Source: Aliiroseovarius salicola (GTDB taxonomy: Bacteria > Pseudomonadota > Alphaproteobacteria > Rhodobacterales > Rhodobacteraceae). Taken from it: DNA of 64,000 bases. The notes below the pieces were generated by a model. The model did no database searches. It was not told the origin of the DNA and saw nothing but the letters and a program-made list of their open reading frames with translations. This document shows positions 1-9,192 of this stretch, in pieces. Position 1 is the first letter of the stretch; each line of letters starts with the position of its first letter. The stretch lies in NCBI RefSeq assembly GCF_027891095.1, contig NZ_JAQIIO010000005.1:186001-250000 (forward strand), written 5' to 3'. Position numbers and translations under genes: made by a program.

Positions 1-1896
1 GTGATGAAAAACTCGCGCTTCTCAGCCTTGTTCGAGGATGTCGTAAGTGAGATCAAACGGGGGATCAGCTTCGAAGACTACATCCGCCTGACCGCAAGCA
101 GCGAGCATTTCTTCCGGCCGAAAAACCTGTCAGTGGAAAATTGGGTCAATCGGCGGATCGAGGTTCACAAAAGCAATTCTGTGAACTTCACACTCGAACT
201 TAAAAATGACCTCTGGCTGCAAATCAGCGAGCAAAGCACCCCCGATGGGGGCACCATCGTCCTGCAAACCGACATCACCGACCACACGCGCCTTGAGCGA
301 GAGGAGCGTGCAAAAATTCTGGATCAACAAGCAAAGATCGTCAAAGCGACGCTCGAACACATTGAACAGGGCGTTCTGATCTTCGATGCGGATTGCAAAC
401 TTGTTGAGTGGAACCATGCAGCCATTGAAATCCTGAAAATACCCCGCCGCCTGGCACGTGCCGGAATGCGTTTGACCAGGTTCGAACATCTGTTTGTGCC
501 GGGCTTTGTATTCTTCGCAGATAACCAGCCGCAGGTCGTGTTTGAATGGGCCTGTTTCGGGAAAGGGCGTGAAGTTCTACGTTGTGAATTAGAAGCCGTG
601 AATGGCTTCCAATACGATGTGATGGGGCAGGAAATGGCGGACGGGTCTTTCCTGGTCTCCTTTAACGATGTCACCAAATTACGTCAGACCTACAAAGATC
701 TGCATCAGGTCAACGAAACACTGGAACAGCGTGTTGTTGAACGAACCGACGAACTACGCGCTGCCCGTGATTTCGCAGAGCGTGCAAACGCGTCGAAATC
801 GCGTTTCGTTGCAGCTGCCAGCCATGACTTGCTGCAGCCGGTGAATGCCGCAAAACTGTTCATTTCATCCCTGGAGCACACAGAGCTCGACCAGAAGCAG
901 AACTCGATCGTAGGAAGAATATCAAAGAGTTTTCAATCAGTTGAGTCGATATTGGGTGCCCTACTGGATATTTCAAAGCTGGATTCCGGGCAGGTCAACC
1001 TCAATATTTCTGACTTTTCGCTGGATCAGATATTTGACCGGCTACTGGATGAGTTTTCTGACGCCGCAGCGGAAAAGGGGTTGAAACTGACAGTTGTACG
1101 CTCGTCGGCGCGTGTAAACTCTGATCCGGTTTATTTGCGCCGCATCCTGCAAAATCTTGTTTCAAATGCGATCAGATATACCGACACGGGTCGGGTATTG
1201 GTCGGCGTTCGCCACCACGCCGACAGGCTTGATGTGCATGTGATCGACACTGGCATCGGTATTGCACCCGAGGAGCAAGAGCTCGTATTCAAAGAATTTC
1301 ACAGATCCGATCCAAGCCAGTCCTCGGAATCTGCAATGGGTCTGGGGCTCGCGATCGTAGAGCGCGCCTGCCTGATGTTAGAACATGATCTGGCTTTGAC
1401 CTCAGTTGTCGGAGAAGGAACATCGATTTGTGTCACCGTCCCACATGCCAAGCAGGATGAACTTCCTGTCGACACCATAGAGCCAAACCGGGATCTCCCA
1501 AGCTCGCTCCAGAATGCTCTGATCATGGTGGTCGAAAACGATCCTTCGGTGCGCGATGCTATGGAACGAGTGCTTGAAACCTGGGGAGCTGCACCCATCA
1601 TTGCGGCCTCTCAGCAGGATGCCGAGGCGCAGATCGCCGAGCTGGGACTGATCCCGGATATATTTCTTGTAGATTACCATCTCGACGAGAACAAAAACGG
1701 GCTTGAGTTGATCAAGAACCTGCGTGCCCAGCACGGACCTTTGCTGGCCATTCTGCTGACTGCGGACCGCTCGACAGAATTGGAACGTAAAGCCCACAGC
1801 CAAGGTGTGTTTTTGCGCCACAAGCCTCTTGATATCGTGGACCTGCAAGAGCTTGTGGGAAGGCTCCTTGCACGCCGTACCCCCTCGCAGCCATAG
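1..1896 (+). CDS. PAS-type hybrid sensor histidine kinase/response regulator (NahK/ErcS'-like), probably 5'-partial
   Basis: Signal-transducing kinase with a fused receiver. Seen: PAS-like segments at about residues 40-100 and 115-225, a coiled linker (235-262), the HisKA box with phospho-His near 275 (context AAASHDLLQP), HATPase N-box near 385-390, DTGIG (416-420) and GLGLAI (447-452), then a REC domain (about 505-625) with phospho-Asp near 558 (LVDYHLD). There is no membrane segment, so it is probably cytosolic. The reading frame is open from the first base; the GTG at position 1 may be internal, and the first PAS looks shortened, so the true start may lie outside the window. The H-box resembles kinases found at ethanol/aldehyde oxidation loci, which fits the facing aldehyde dehydrogenase. 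The signal sensed is unknown. Confidence 0.85.
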   Translation: MMKNSRFSALFEDVVSEIKRGISFEDYIRLTASSEHFFRPKNLSVENWVNRRIEVHKSNSVNFTLELKNDLWLQISEQSTPDGGTIVLQTDITDHTRLEREERAKILDQQAKIVKATLEHIEQGVLIFDADCKLVEWNHAAIEILKIPRRLARAGMRLTRFEHLFVPGFVFFADNQPQVVFEWACFGKGREVLRCELEAVNGFQYDVMGQEMADGSFLVSFNDVTKLRQTYKDLHQVNETLEQRVVERTDELRAARDFAERANASKSRFVAAASHDLLQPVNAAKLFISSLEHTELDQKQNSIVGRISKSFQSVESILGALLDISKLDSGQVNLNISDFSLDQIFDRLLDEFSDAAAEKGLKLTVVRSSARVNSDPVYLRRILQNLVSNAIRYTDTGRVLVGVRHHADRLDVHVIDTGIGIAPEEQELVFKEFHRSDPSQSSESAMGLGLAIVERACLMLEHDLALTSVVGEGTSICVTVPHAKQDELPVDTIEPNRDLPSSLQNALIMVVENDPSVRDAMERVLETWGAAPIIAASQQDAEAQIAELGLIPDIFLVDYHLDENKNGLELIKNLRAQHGPLLAILLTADRSTELERKAHSQGVFLRHKPLDIVDLQELVGRLLARRTPSQP

Positions 1897-1928
1897 CGAA
1901 CCTGCAACTGCTATCGGGAACAAGAAAG

Positions 1929-1948
1929 CCCGCCTCCGAAGAGGCGGG
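1929..1948 (-). terminator. Hairpin between convergent genes
   Basis: 8-bp GC-rich stem (CCCGCCTC/GAGGCGGG) with a CGAA tetraloop. Read leftward it is followed by CTTTCTTGTT, so it suits the 3' end of the aldehyde dehydrogenase gene best; it may also serve the kinase gene. Confidence 0.6.
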
Positions 1949-2000
1949 TTGGACAGTCTGTCACGGCAAGCGGGGAGAGAATTCCGTGACAGGTTGCGTC

Positions 2001-3521
2001 CTAGAAGAAACCCAGCTTATTGGGGTTGTAGCTCATCAAGACGTTTTTGGTCTGCTGGTAGTGATCCAGCATCATCTTGTGAGTTTCGCGGCCAATGCCC
2101 GACTGCTTATAGCCGCCGAAGGCTGCGTGTGCCGGGTAAGCGTGGTAGTTGTTTACCCATACGCGACCAGCTTCGATGGCGCGGCCGAACCTGTAGCAGC
2201 GGTTCGCATCGCGCGACCAGACACCGGCACCAAGACCGTACATGGTGTCATTGGCAATTTGCAGCGCTTCTTCTTCGTCCTTGAAAGTAGTCACCGACAC
2301 GACCGGTCCAAAAATCTCTTCCTGGAAGACGCGCATCTTGTTGTGGCCTTTCAGGATGGTGGGCTGGATATAATAGCCACCCGAGATGTCACCGTTGAAC
2401 CGTGCAGCGTCACCACCAACCAGAACTTCAGCACCTTCTTCACGACCAATAGTCAGGTAGGACATGATCTTGTCCTGCTGTTCCTGACTGGCCTGAGCGC
2501 CGACCATCGTATCAGCCAGACGCGGGTCACCCTGCTTGATCGCTTTCACGCGTTCGATGCAGCGCGCCATAAACTCTTCATAGATGTCTTCTTGAACAAG
2601 CGCACGGCTTGGGCAGGTGCAAACCTCGCCTTGGTTGAAGGCAAACAGAACGAAGCCTTCAACGGCTTTGTCCAGGAATGCATCATCTTCGGCCATAACG
2701 TCCGAGAAGAAGATGTTGGGCGACTTGCCACCCAGCTCCAGGGTCACCGGAATAAGGTTTTCAGTCGCTGCTTGCATGATCAAACGACCGGTTTCAGTCG
2801 AACCGGTGAATGCGATCTTGGCGATGCGGCTCGAACGGGCCAGTGGGGCGCCAACTTCTGCACCGTAACCATTGACGATGTTCAAAACACCATCCGGCAA
2901 TAGGTCTGCGATGATTTCGATCAGTACCATGATTGCAGCGGGTGTCTGCTCAGCCGGCTTCAGAACGATACAGTTGCCAGCAGCCAGCGCTGGGGCCAGT
3001 TTCCATGCCGCCATCAGGATCGAGAAGTTCCACGGAATGATCTGTCCAACCACACCCAGAGGTTCGTGATAGTGATAGGCCACGGTGTCTGCATCGATTT
3101 CCGACATCGACCCTTCTTGGCTACGCAGAACGCCTGCAAAATAGCGGAAATGGTCAACTGAAAGCGGAATGTCTGCAGCAGTGGTCTCGCGGATCGGCTT
3201 ACCGTTGTCCCAGGTTTCTGCAGTTGCGATGGCTTCGAGATTTTCCTCGATCCGATCAGCAATTTTCAACAGGATGTTCGAGCGCTCAGCAACCGACGTA
3301 CGTCCCCAGGCTTCTTTCGCAGCATGGGCAGCATCCAGTGCCAACTCGACATCTGCCGCATCGGAACGGGCAACTTCACACACCACTCCGCCAGTGATCG
3401 GGGTGGTGTTTTCGAAATACTTCCCATTAACCGGTGCAACAAACTTACCGCCAATATAGTTGTCATAACGCGACTTGAAAGGCGAAGCGAAGGTGCCTGC
3501 CTCTTGTGCCATCTCGTTCAT
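2001..3521 (-). CDS. exaC: NAD+-dependent aldehyde dehydrogenase, ExaC/AdhA type
   Basis: Oxidises acetaldehyde or related aldehydes to the carboxylic acid in the cytosol. 506 aa, the length of Pseudomonas ExaC, and closely similar along its whole length from memory. Seen: Rossmann/NAD region with PWNF (163-166) and FTGSTETG (238-245), general-base Glu near 262 in LELGGKSPN, catalytic Cys near 301 in [11 protein letters not shown], and the C-terminal IFGPV and YGLGAG motifs. The ATG has AGGAG five bases upstream. Neighbours (sensor kinase, c-type cytochrome, DUF779 protein) point to alcohol/aldehyde oxidation. Substrate range is inferred from the family; the symbol is by homology. Confidence 0.9.
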   Translation of the reverse strand: MNEMAQEAGTFASPFKSRYDNYIGGKFVAPVNGKYFENTTPITGGVVCEVARSDAADVELALDAAHAAKEAWGRTSVAERSNILLKIADRIEENLEAIATAETWDNGKPIRETTAADIPLSVDHFRYFAGVLRSQEGSMSEIDADTVAYHYHEPLGVVGQIIPWNFSILMAAWKLAPALAAGNCIVLKPAEQTPAAIMVLIEIIADLLPDGVLNIVNGYGAEVGAPLARSSRIAKIAFTGSTETGRLIMQAATENLIPVTLELGGKSPNIFFSDVMAEDDAFLDKAVEGFVLFAFNQGEVCTCPSRALVQEDIYEEFMARCIERVKAIKQGDPRLADTMVGAQASQEQQDKIMSYLTIGREEGAEVLVGGDAARFNGDISGGYYIQPTILKGHNKMRVFQEEIFGPVVSVTTFKDEEEALQIANDTMYGLGAGVWSRDANRCYRFGRAIEAGRVWVNNYHAYPAHAAFGGYKQSGIGRETHKMMLDHYQQTKNVLMSYNPNKLGFF

Positions 3522-3740
3522 AACGTCTCCTCCCTAGATGGTGATTGAAATTTGGATAGAGGGAGCATGGACACTAATTTTCCATTCAGCATCCCCGACT
3601 TTGGTAGGAGACCCGACTTGAGTGAGATCGCTTAGAATGTAGGCTATGCCATTCTTGGGAAAGTAACGGCTGCTCGGGTTGTCGGTCTTCTCTGAACGAT
3701 TTCCCGATGTCACGATCCAACCTCAGACAGGAGCAAGAAA

Positions 3741-4367
3741 ATGGAAGACTACGCTGAGCTGATGTTTCGAGGGCAGGTCGCTGAAATCCAGAAAGCCAAG
3801 GGATATCACGATATTCACAAGAGCAACTATCAGCGTCGAACTCAGTCTGCGCTTGGTCCTGATGACGTAGCATTTATCCAATCGCGCCAAAGTTTCTATA
3901 TTGCGAGCGTAAATTCAGACGGATGGCCTTATGTTCAGCACCGCGGAGGGCCTGCGGGATTTTTGAAAGTGATCGGTCCCAACCGCGTCGCCTGTTTGGA
4001 TTATGTCGGCAACAGGCAATTCATCACCATGGGGCATGTCGCCGAGGACCCAAGAGTGTCATTGTTTTTGATGGACTACATGCGCCAGACACGGATGAAG
4101 CTTCAGGGGCGCGCGAGTCTGACTCCTCTGGATGAGGCTGACCCTTCGATTATAAACCACTTTTCTGCGGCCGGTACACCTGCTGAACGGCTTCTTGTAG
4201 TTGAGGTTGTTGCCATGGATTGGAATTGCACCAAGTACATCCCACCCTTTGTTCCCGTTGAAATCGCAAATGAAGCAACCGAACGTTATACGGCCGAGCT
4301 TCAAGCTGAGAATGCGGCACTCAGAGCAAAACTGACGGAGTTGAAGACGGACGGCGATCAGGCCTGA
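3741..4367 (+). CDS. Pyridoxamine 5'-phosphate oxidase-family (FMN split-barrel) protein
   Basis: 208 aa. The core (about residues 35-165) resembles the FMN-binding split barrel of PNPOx-like proteins: a 'fy.asvnsdGwPyvqhRGGP.GFlkv' type start, then DY.GNRQF and a central R-L/F-LMDY stretch. The C-terminal 35 residues are heptad-like and charged (AELQAENAALRAKLTELK), probably a short coiled coil for oligomerisation. ATG is preceded by AGGAG. Members of this group are often flavin reductases or general-stress proteins; the exact activity cannot be read here. It sits between the aldehyde dehydrogenase (divergent) and the cytochrome gene. Confidence 0.75.
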   Translation: MEDYAELMFRGQVAEIQKAKGYHDIHKSNYQRRTQSALGPDDVAFIQSRQSFYIASVNSDGWPYVQHRGGPAGFLKVIGPNRVACLDYVGNRQFITMGHVAEDPRVSLFLMDYMRQTRMKLQGRASLTPLDEADPSIINHFSAAGTPAERLLVVEVVAMDWNCTKYIPPFVPVEIANEATERYTAELQAENAALRAKLTELKTDGDQA

Positions 4368-4523
4368 TCGGGAAATGTCCACGGCCCGAGTATTACGCTG
4401 CCAATGCCATTCATCAGCCACAGGCGCACGCATCTTCAGGTCCTTGTGCGGGGCACTTTCCGTATAATCTGAAAAGCGTTCGCCCCGCCTCACAACACCC
4501 GAAAGCCCTGTTTTTACAATCTT

Positions 4524-4543
4524 TCTACGACTAAAGTCGTAGA
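4524..4543. promoter_or_regulatory. Perfect 9-bp inverted repeat upstream of the cytochrome gene
   Basis: Arms TCTACGACT and AGTCGTAGA are separated by two bases. No T-run follows, so a terminator is unlikely. It lies about 35 bp upstream of the FnrL-type box and 85 bp upstream of the cytochrome start. Symmetry and position suit a dimeric activator such as a LuxR/FixJ-type response regulator, a class that works with kinases like the one at the left edge; that link is inference. Confidence 0.55.
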
Positions 4544-4560
4544 GAAATAGCCTCGTTTTA

Positions 4561-4574
4561 TTGACCTGCGTCAA
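4561..4574. promoter_or_regulatory. FnrL/Dnr-type box (TTGAC-N4-GTCAA) with class II promoter spacing
   Basis: Perfect 5-4-5 palindrome TTGAC/GTCAA, the FNR/FnrL consensus in Rhodobacterales. A TATCAT hexamer at 4598-4603 gives an expected start near 4610, placing the box centre at about -42, the class II activator position. This predicts induction of the cytochrome gene at low oxygen. Confidence 0.65.
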
Positions 4575-4627
4575 AACAGTATCGACTTAGCAGATCCTAT
4601 CATCCGGGTATAAAATCGGAGGCTCCA

Positions 4628-5044
4628 ATGAAATATCTCTCCCATACTCTCAGCGCAATATGTCTCGCGCTTATGACATCCCCTGCCGCAGCAGAATCCA
4701 CCTTTGACAAGGTCAAGATCGAAGCAGGTGAAAAACTCTACAACTCCGAATGCCGCAAGTGTCATGCACCGGATTCTTCAGATCCAAGCTATGGTCCACC
4801 GCTTGAAAACGTCGTTGGGCGTGGCGCGGGAACCATTCAGGATTATGACTATTCTACCAGCTTGGAGGCTTCGGGCATCGTATGGACACCCGCTGCTCTT
4901 CGCGCATGGATGGAAGACAATGCCGGGTTTATGCCGGGCACGAAAATGCGCCATGTCGGTATTGAAGATCGTACAGTTCAGGATTTCATTCTCGCGTATC
5001 TGGGCAGCATCACCACCCAGGACAATACCAAGGTTTCAGAGTGA
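4628..5044 (+). CDS. Periplasmic class I c-type cytochrome
   Basis: 138 aa with a signal peptide (hydrophobic stretch to about residue 19, cleavage near AAAES). One haem motif CRKCH with Cys42, Cys45 and His46; the probable Met ligand is in FMPGTKM near residue 107, as in soluble cytochrome c. Probably carries electrons from a periplasmic dehydrogenase to an oxidase; the partner is not in the window. ATG has a good ribosome site (GGAGG). The promoter has an FnrL-type box and a second palindrome, so regulation by oxygen plus a second signal is expected. Confidence 0.85.
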   Translation: MKYLSHTLSAICLALMTSPAAAESTFDKVKIEAGEKLYNSECRKCHAPDSSDPSYGPPLENVVGRGAGTIQDYDYSTSLEASGIVWTPAALRAWMEDNAGFMPGTKMRHVGIEDRTVQDFILAYLGSITTQDNTKVSE

Positions 5045-5127
5045 TCCACGTTCCAGAAACCGCGTCTCAAGATCAAATCTGATCCAGTGCAACCTTACAC
5101 GCTCTGAGACCTTTGTCGCATTCTATT

Positions 5128-5166
5128 CCCTGTGTTGCCGCGTTACGCTGACGTGGCAACACAGGG
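5128..5166 (+). promoter_or_regulatory. Leader hairpin overlapping the ribosome-binding region of the DUF779 gene
   Basis: 12-bp perfect arms CCCTGTGTTGCC and GGCAACACAGGG around a 15-nt loop. The 3' arm supplies the AGGGAG that lies about 10 bases before the ATG at 5178. No T-run follows the stem, so it is not a typical terminator. It could hide the ribosome site, or act as an operator. Confidence 0.55.
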
Positions 5167-5177
5167 AGATTGAAAGG

Positions 5178-5525
5178 ATGACCTCATCAGAAAAAGTCGT
5201 TGTAACAGATGCAGCTCTTGAACTTCTCGAGGAGTTGAGGGCTGAACATGGCGATGTCCTATTCAAGATCTCAGCAGGTTGCTGTGATGGTACGGGTCCC
5301 ATGTGCTACCGCACCAGCGACATCATAATAGGCGCAAATGAAGTCAAACTCGGCGATGCAGATGGTGCAGGAATATGGGCCTCTCCATCAATCGCAGACA
5401 TCTGGAAGAATTCTCAATTGATCCTGGACGCAGGCCCCGGGACCGGTGCCGGGTTCAGCCTGGACAATGGGCGAACGACCCATTTCCTGACCCGCGCTCG
5501 CATATTGTCGGACAATCAACGTTAA
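5178..5525 (+). CDS. DUF779 family protein (aldehyde dehydrogenase-associated)
   Basis: 115 aa. Family-typical Cys/Gly-rich motif near residues 31-45 (SAGCCDGTGPMCY), which may bind a metal or thiol ligand, and a C-terminal GPGTGAGFSL segment. DUF779 genes are repeatedly found beside ExaC-type aldehyde dehydrogenases and PQQ alcohol dehydrogenases, as here; the biochemical role is not established. Start chosen at the ATG after a GAAAGG/AGGGAG region; a longer upstream reading frame runs through the cytochrome gene in another frame and is not real. Confidence 0.8.
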   Translation: MTSSEKVVVTDAALELLEELRAEHGDVLFKISAGCCDGTGPMCYRTSDIIIGANEVKLGDADGAGIWASPSIADIWKNSQLILDAGPGTGAGFSLDNGRTTHFLTRARILSDNQR

Positions 5526-5784
5526 TCTAGGACAAATTTGCCGGTGGCAACAGTTACGACTGACCAACTGTCGGCCCTCAAAGCCACAAGGCTGTAGACT
5601 AGAAATTCAATAGATTACGATAGGGTTTTCGCGGTTCCTAAATCATGGGAAATACTTTGAACCCGAACTCCCCCCACCATTCCGTTTCGCGACTGCAATC
5701 CGCTTACGTGCACTGGCGTCATACCAAACTCAGCCGCATAAATCCGTTGAATCAGCGCCATAGATCATCTTTTGAAAAGTTAAG

Positions 5785-5874
5785 TGGCGGAGCGGAAGGG
5801 ATTCGAACCCTCGAGACGGTTCCCCGCCTACACACTTTCCAGGCGTGCGCCTTCGACCACTCGGCCACCGCTCC
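5785..5874 (-). tRNA. tRNA-Ser (anticodon GGA), CCA encoded
   Basis: On the minus strand the 7-bp acceptor stem GGAGCGG/CCGCTCC, D-arm, anticodon GGA in a CCT-GGAAAG loop context, a long class II variable arm, T-loop GGTTCGAATCC, discriminator G and encoded CCA are all visible. 90 nt. The 260 bases between the DUF779 gene and this tRNA hold no gene I can support. Confidence 0.95.
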
Positions 5875-5963
5875 GCCGGTGTAGCTACTAAGAAAGTCTG
5901 GGGGTTTCAAGCATCTTTCTTACATTTGGTGAAAAACGATGGCGGGATATTTATCGATGCCAA

Positions 5964-6680
5964 TCAATCCACCAGATGCAGGGCAACTCGGCGATTGAGT
6001 TTGCCTTTTTTCTCAATCTTTCCAATGCGAATTTTGCCGATTTCGCCACTGCGTGCCACATGAGTGCCGCCGCAGGGTTGCAGGTCGATCTGCTCATCAT
6101 CCAGACCGATCCGCACCAAACGCACTTGCCCTGCCCCTTTCGGCGGCTGGACCGACATGGTTTTTACCAGCGATGGATTGGCAGAAAGCTCATCATCTGT
6201 AATCCATTGATCCGTCACCGAAAGGTCGCGGGCGATCAGAGCGTTCAGAGCGTCTTCCAATGCCTGTTTGTCTTCTGGAGGCTGCTCCATCGCGAAATCC
6301 AGACGCGACTTCTCGGCGCCTATTTGGCCGCCAGTAACTGGCAGCGGGATCACGACAGAAAGAAGGTGCAGGGCTGTATGCATGCGCATGTGACGATAGC
6401 GCAGATCCCAATCCAGCCTCTGGGTGACTTCAGTCCCCACCGGAAGCAACGCTTCGCCTTCGGCTGGCACCAAAACGGGTCCTTCTTCGGATTTCACTGT
6501 GTTTGCAACGGCCATTTCGCCGCCCTTCCAGTTCAGGCGCCCGGTATCTCCTGGCTGCCCGCCACCTCTTGGATAGAAAAGACAGTGATCCAGAAGCACC
6601 CCGCCCTGCTCAGTATGCCCCAACACGCGCGCCGGGGCGTCCCTTAGATAGGCATCCTTCGTGTAGAGCGCTTCACTCAT
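5964..6680 (-). CDS. alaX: Alanyl-tRNA editing protein AlaX
   Basis: Free-standing trans-editing enzyme that removes serine (or glycine) from mischarged tRNA-Ala. 238 aa. The zinc ligands are complete: HTALH (His101, His105) and CGGTH (Cys203, His207). N-terminal part has the conserved YPRGGGQPGD motif (residues 37-45). Start set at the ATG preceded by GGAGA; it overlaps the end of the upstream channel gene by 8 bp (ATGAGTGA), suggesting translational coupling. It is last in a leftward gene series that also holds cysK. Confidence 0.9.
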   Translation of the reverse strand: MSEALYTKDAYLRDAPARVLGHTEQGGVLLDHCLFYPRGGGQPGDTGRLNWKGGEMAVANTVKSEEGPVLVPAEGEALLPVGTEVTQRLDWDLRYRHMRMHTALHLLSVVIPLPVTGGQIGAEKSRLDFAMEQPPEDKQALEDALNALIARDLSVTDQWITDDELSANPSLVKTMSVQPPKGAGQVRLVRIGLDDEQIDLQPCGGTHVARSGEIGKIRIGKIEKKGKLNRRVALHLVD

Positions 6681-9192
6681 CTGCATCTCCGACCACACCG
6701 TCATCCGCGGTGTCTTGCATATCCTCTAGCGTAAAGGAGTCCGTGACGGTCTTTTTCGCTTTCGTTTCGGAGGGCGGTTTCTCGCGGGGCCCTTCTGGAC
6801 GCAGCGCTTCGGGGTTGCGGATCCACAGATCGCGCTGTGCAAACGGAATTTCAAACCCTTCTTCAACGAAGCGACGGGCAATTTCATGATTCAGTTCACT
6901 TTTCACTGACAGCGAAAAGTTCACGTCCCTCAATATTGCGCGGATTTCGAAATCGAGTGAATCGGCGCCGAACCCAACAAAAAGCACAGAAGGCGGTGGT
7001 TCGACGGTCACCATCGGATGGGCGTCGACGATTTCGCGCAGCACCTCTTCAACCCGTTTCGTATCGGTTCCATAGGCGACCCCCACCGGCAGGATGATCC
7101 GGCCGATCGAATTTCCGCGGGTATAGTTGGTGACAACGCCTGAAATCAGGTCAGAGTTGGGTAGGATCACGTCAGAACGATCAAAGGTCTCGATCCGGGT
7201 TGAGCGCACAGAGATATCGCGCACATAGCCCATCTGCCCCCCAACCTCGATCCAGTCCCCCTCAGAGATCGGACGTTCGACCAGAAGAATGATGCCGGAG
7301 ATGAAGTTGGATACGATGTTTTGCAGACCAAACCCTATGCCCACCGAAAGAGCGCCAGCGACTATGGCCACAGAACTGAGATCCAACCCCGCGGATGTGA
7401 TCGCGATCAGTGCCGCAAGGAAGATCCCCACATATCCGACACCTGCAGAAATCGCATTCTGCCCGCCGATGTCCATCTTGGTTTTCGGCAGGATCGATGT
7501 TTTCAGCATCGACTGCAGCAAGCGGGTGAGCGTGTAACCCACCACAAAAATCATGGCAAACACCATGAAAGTGCGCGGGGTGATCCGCGCATCGCCCAAC
7601 TGGATCCCCCCCATCACAATCGTCCAGAGTTCGGTCAAATCCGTCGTTCGCGCGCCCCAGATCAGCGCCAGAAGGGGCAAGGCCGCGATCGCCACGATAA
7701 ATGAAGTCAGGATGGGCCATAATGCCAGACGAGCCTCCGTCTCATCCTGGCCGCGGATCGTGCCATATATCGCCACAAAGAAGCGGTGCAGGACCTCAAG
7801 GAGGGCAAGAACCCCAAGGGTCATTATCCATGGGAACAGGAAGGCAGCCGACAATTTGGAATAGCCGACTGCGGCCAAAATCGGCCCTGCAAAGCCCACC
7901 AGCGTTGTCAGCGTGCTGACCAGATGCATCACATTGGCGCGGAAATTTCCTGCCTGTTCTTCCGGCAAATTCATCTTTGCATGCAGATGCAAGAGGCGCC
8001 CCATACGCACCAAAAGAACCCCAACAAGAACCAAGATCGGGAATTGCAACACAGCCCGCGTCTCGGCAGCATAGGTTTCATGATCGGACAGCCGGGTTAA
8101 TACCACCCAGATCGCCAGCATCACCCCCATTAACGCCACATTGGCCTTGGCTTCGGCTCGGGCGACGGAGGTGGGCATCTCGATCACGGTCCAGCTCGCA
8201 CCTTCAATCCCGAACACCCTGTTGGCCAACCAAAGTGACCCGAAGACAAACGCTCCTGCTGCGGGCAAAGCATCGGCAATGACCTGCCCGCGCAATCCAA
8301 GAATGCCAGAAAGGTTCAGGGCCTCGATCAGCGCATAGATCCCCAGAAGGGGGGCTGCCACCTGACCCAGCGACACCACAAACCCCACAACACCACGCGA
8401 CGCCCCATGGCGGCGGCGGCGCAGATAGGTTCCGGTCTGCATGACCCAGTGACGAGCACGTATCAAAAGCACGAAGCCTACGATCAGCAACACAAGCGTG
8501 ATCGGAAAGTCCTGTTTGAAATCCTTGAGCTGTGCATCGCTGCCCCAAATCGCACTTAGCTCTGTGCGGGCAAGGTTCAACGAAGTGAGCAGATCAGACA
8601 GGGCATTTCGCCAAAGGGCCGGATTTAGAGGCGTTGGCCCAAGCTCCAGCAAAAGGTCGGCTTGACGCGAGCGCATCAGGCTGTCGATTTCGCGAATTAG
8701 GACATCCGCACGCGAATAGGCCTCTTCTGCGATTTCCACCGGGGCTTGAGCCGCGTTAAGCTCTTCCGTCAGCTCTGCGCGGCGCTGTGACAGAATTGTA
8801 GGCTCTACCCGTTCGTCTTCAGGTACTGGACCAAGCGTGGTGATCTGGGTTTTGAGCGTGTGTATTCGCACAGAATGCTGGCTTTGAGCCTTTGAAAACA
8901 ATGCCCGCCACTCGTTCAACTCGGCGCGCAGGTCGCGCAACACCTTGTCTGAGGCCCGTCCGACTTCCAACGCCTGCTCTACTCGGGTGGCCAGTCGTCC
9001 CCAGGAATCATAGTCGGGGCTGCCATCACGGGTCAGGACATAGGCAGGTGGCTTTTCATTTTGGCTGGTTTGGGTCAGCCCAACAGAAAGAGGCGTCCCA
9101 TTACCTGAGACGCCTTCTTGTGCCATTACACCCGCAGCGGACCCGAAAAAGGTCAGCGCCACAAGGCAAAGGGCCAAATAGTTTCGCAACAT
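6673..9192 (-). CDS. DUF3772-containing MscS-family mechanosensitive channel
   Basis: 839 aa. Signal peptide (to about residue 24), a periplasmic alpha-helical DUF3772-type region (about 25-210), several membrane helices (about 215-560), then the MscS pore helix and beta domain with GFGLQNIVSNFISGI and a RSTRIETFD/NSDLISG pattern. Much longer than E. coli MscS (286 aa), like the MscK/YbdG-type large channels. The ATG overlaps the cysK stop as TGATG, which is why it was preferred to the TTG three bases upstream. Role inferred: release of osmolytes on hypo-osmotic shock in the inner membrane. Confidence 0.9.
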   Translation of the reverse strand: MLRNYLALCLVALTFFGSAAGVMAQEGVSGNGTPLSVGLTQTSQNEKPPAYVLTRDGSPDYDSWGRLATRVEQALEVGRASDKVLRDLRAELNEWRALFSKAQSQHSVRIHTLKTQITTLGPVPEDERVEPTILSQRRAELTEELNAAQAPVEIAEEAYSRADVLIREIDSLMRSRQADLLLELGPTPLNPALWRNALSDLLTSLNLARTELSAIWGSDAQLKDFKQDFPITLVLLIVGFVLLIRARHWVMQTGTYLRRRRHGASRGVVGFVVSLGQVAAPLLGIYALIEALNLSGILGLRGQVIADALPAAGAFVFGSLWLANRVFGIEGASWTVIEMPTSVARAEAKANVALMGVMLAIWVVLTRLSDHETYAAETRAVLQFPILVLVGVLLVRMGRLLHLHAKMNLPEEQAGNFRANVMHLVSTLTTLVGFAGPILAAVGYSKLSAAFLFPWIMTLGVLALLEVLHRFFVAIYGTIRGQDETEARLALWPILTSFIVAIAALPLLALIWGARTTDLTELWTIVMGGIQLGDARITPRTFMVFAMIFVVGYTLTRLLQSMLKTSILPKTKMDIGGQNAISAGVGYVGIFLAALIAITSAGLDLSSVAIVAGALSVGIGFGLQNIVSNFISGIILLVERPISEGDWIEVGGQMGYVRDISVRSTRIETFDRSDVILPNSDLISGVVTNYTRGNSIGRIILPVGVAYGTDTKRVEEVLREIVDAHPMVTVEPPPSVLFVGFGADSLDFEIRAILRDVNFSLSVKSELNHEIARRFVEEGFEIPFAQRDLWIRNPEALRPEGPREKPPSETKAKKTVTDSFTLEDMQDTADDGVVGDADE

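Noticed and set aside
5645-5884. 79-codon frame overlapping tRNA-Ser
   Set aside because: Reads through the tRNA gene on the opposite strand; spurious.
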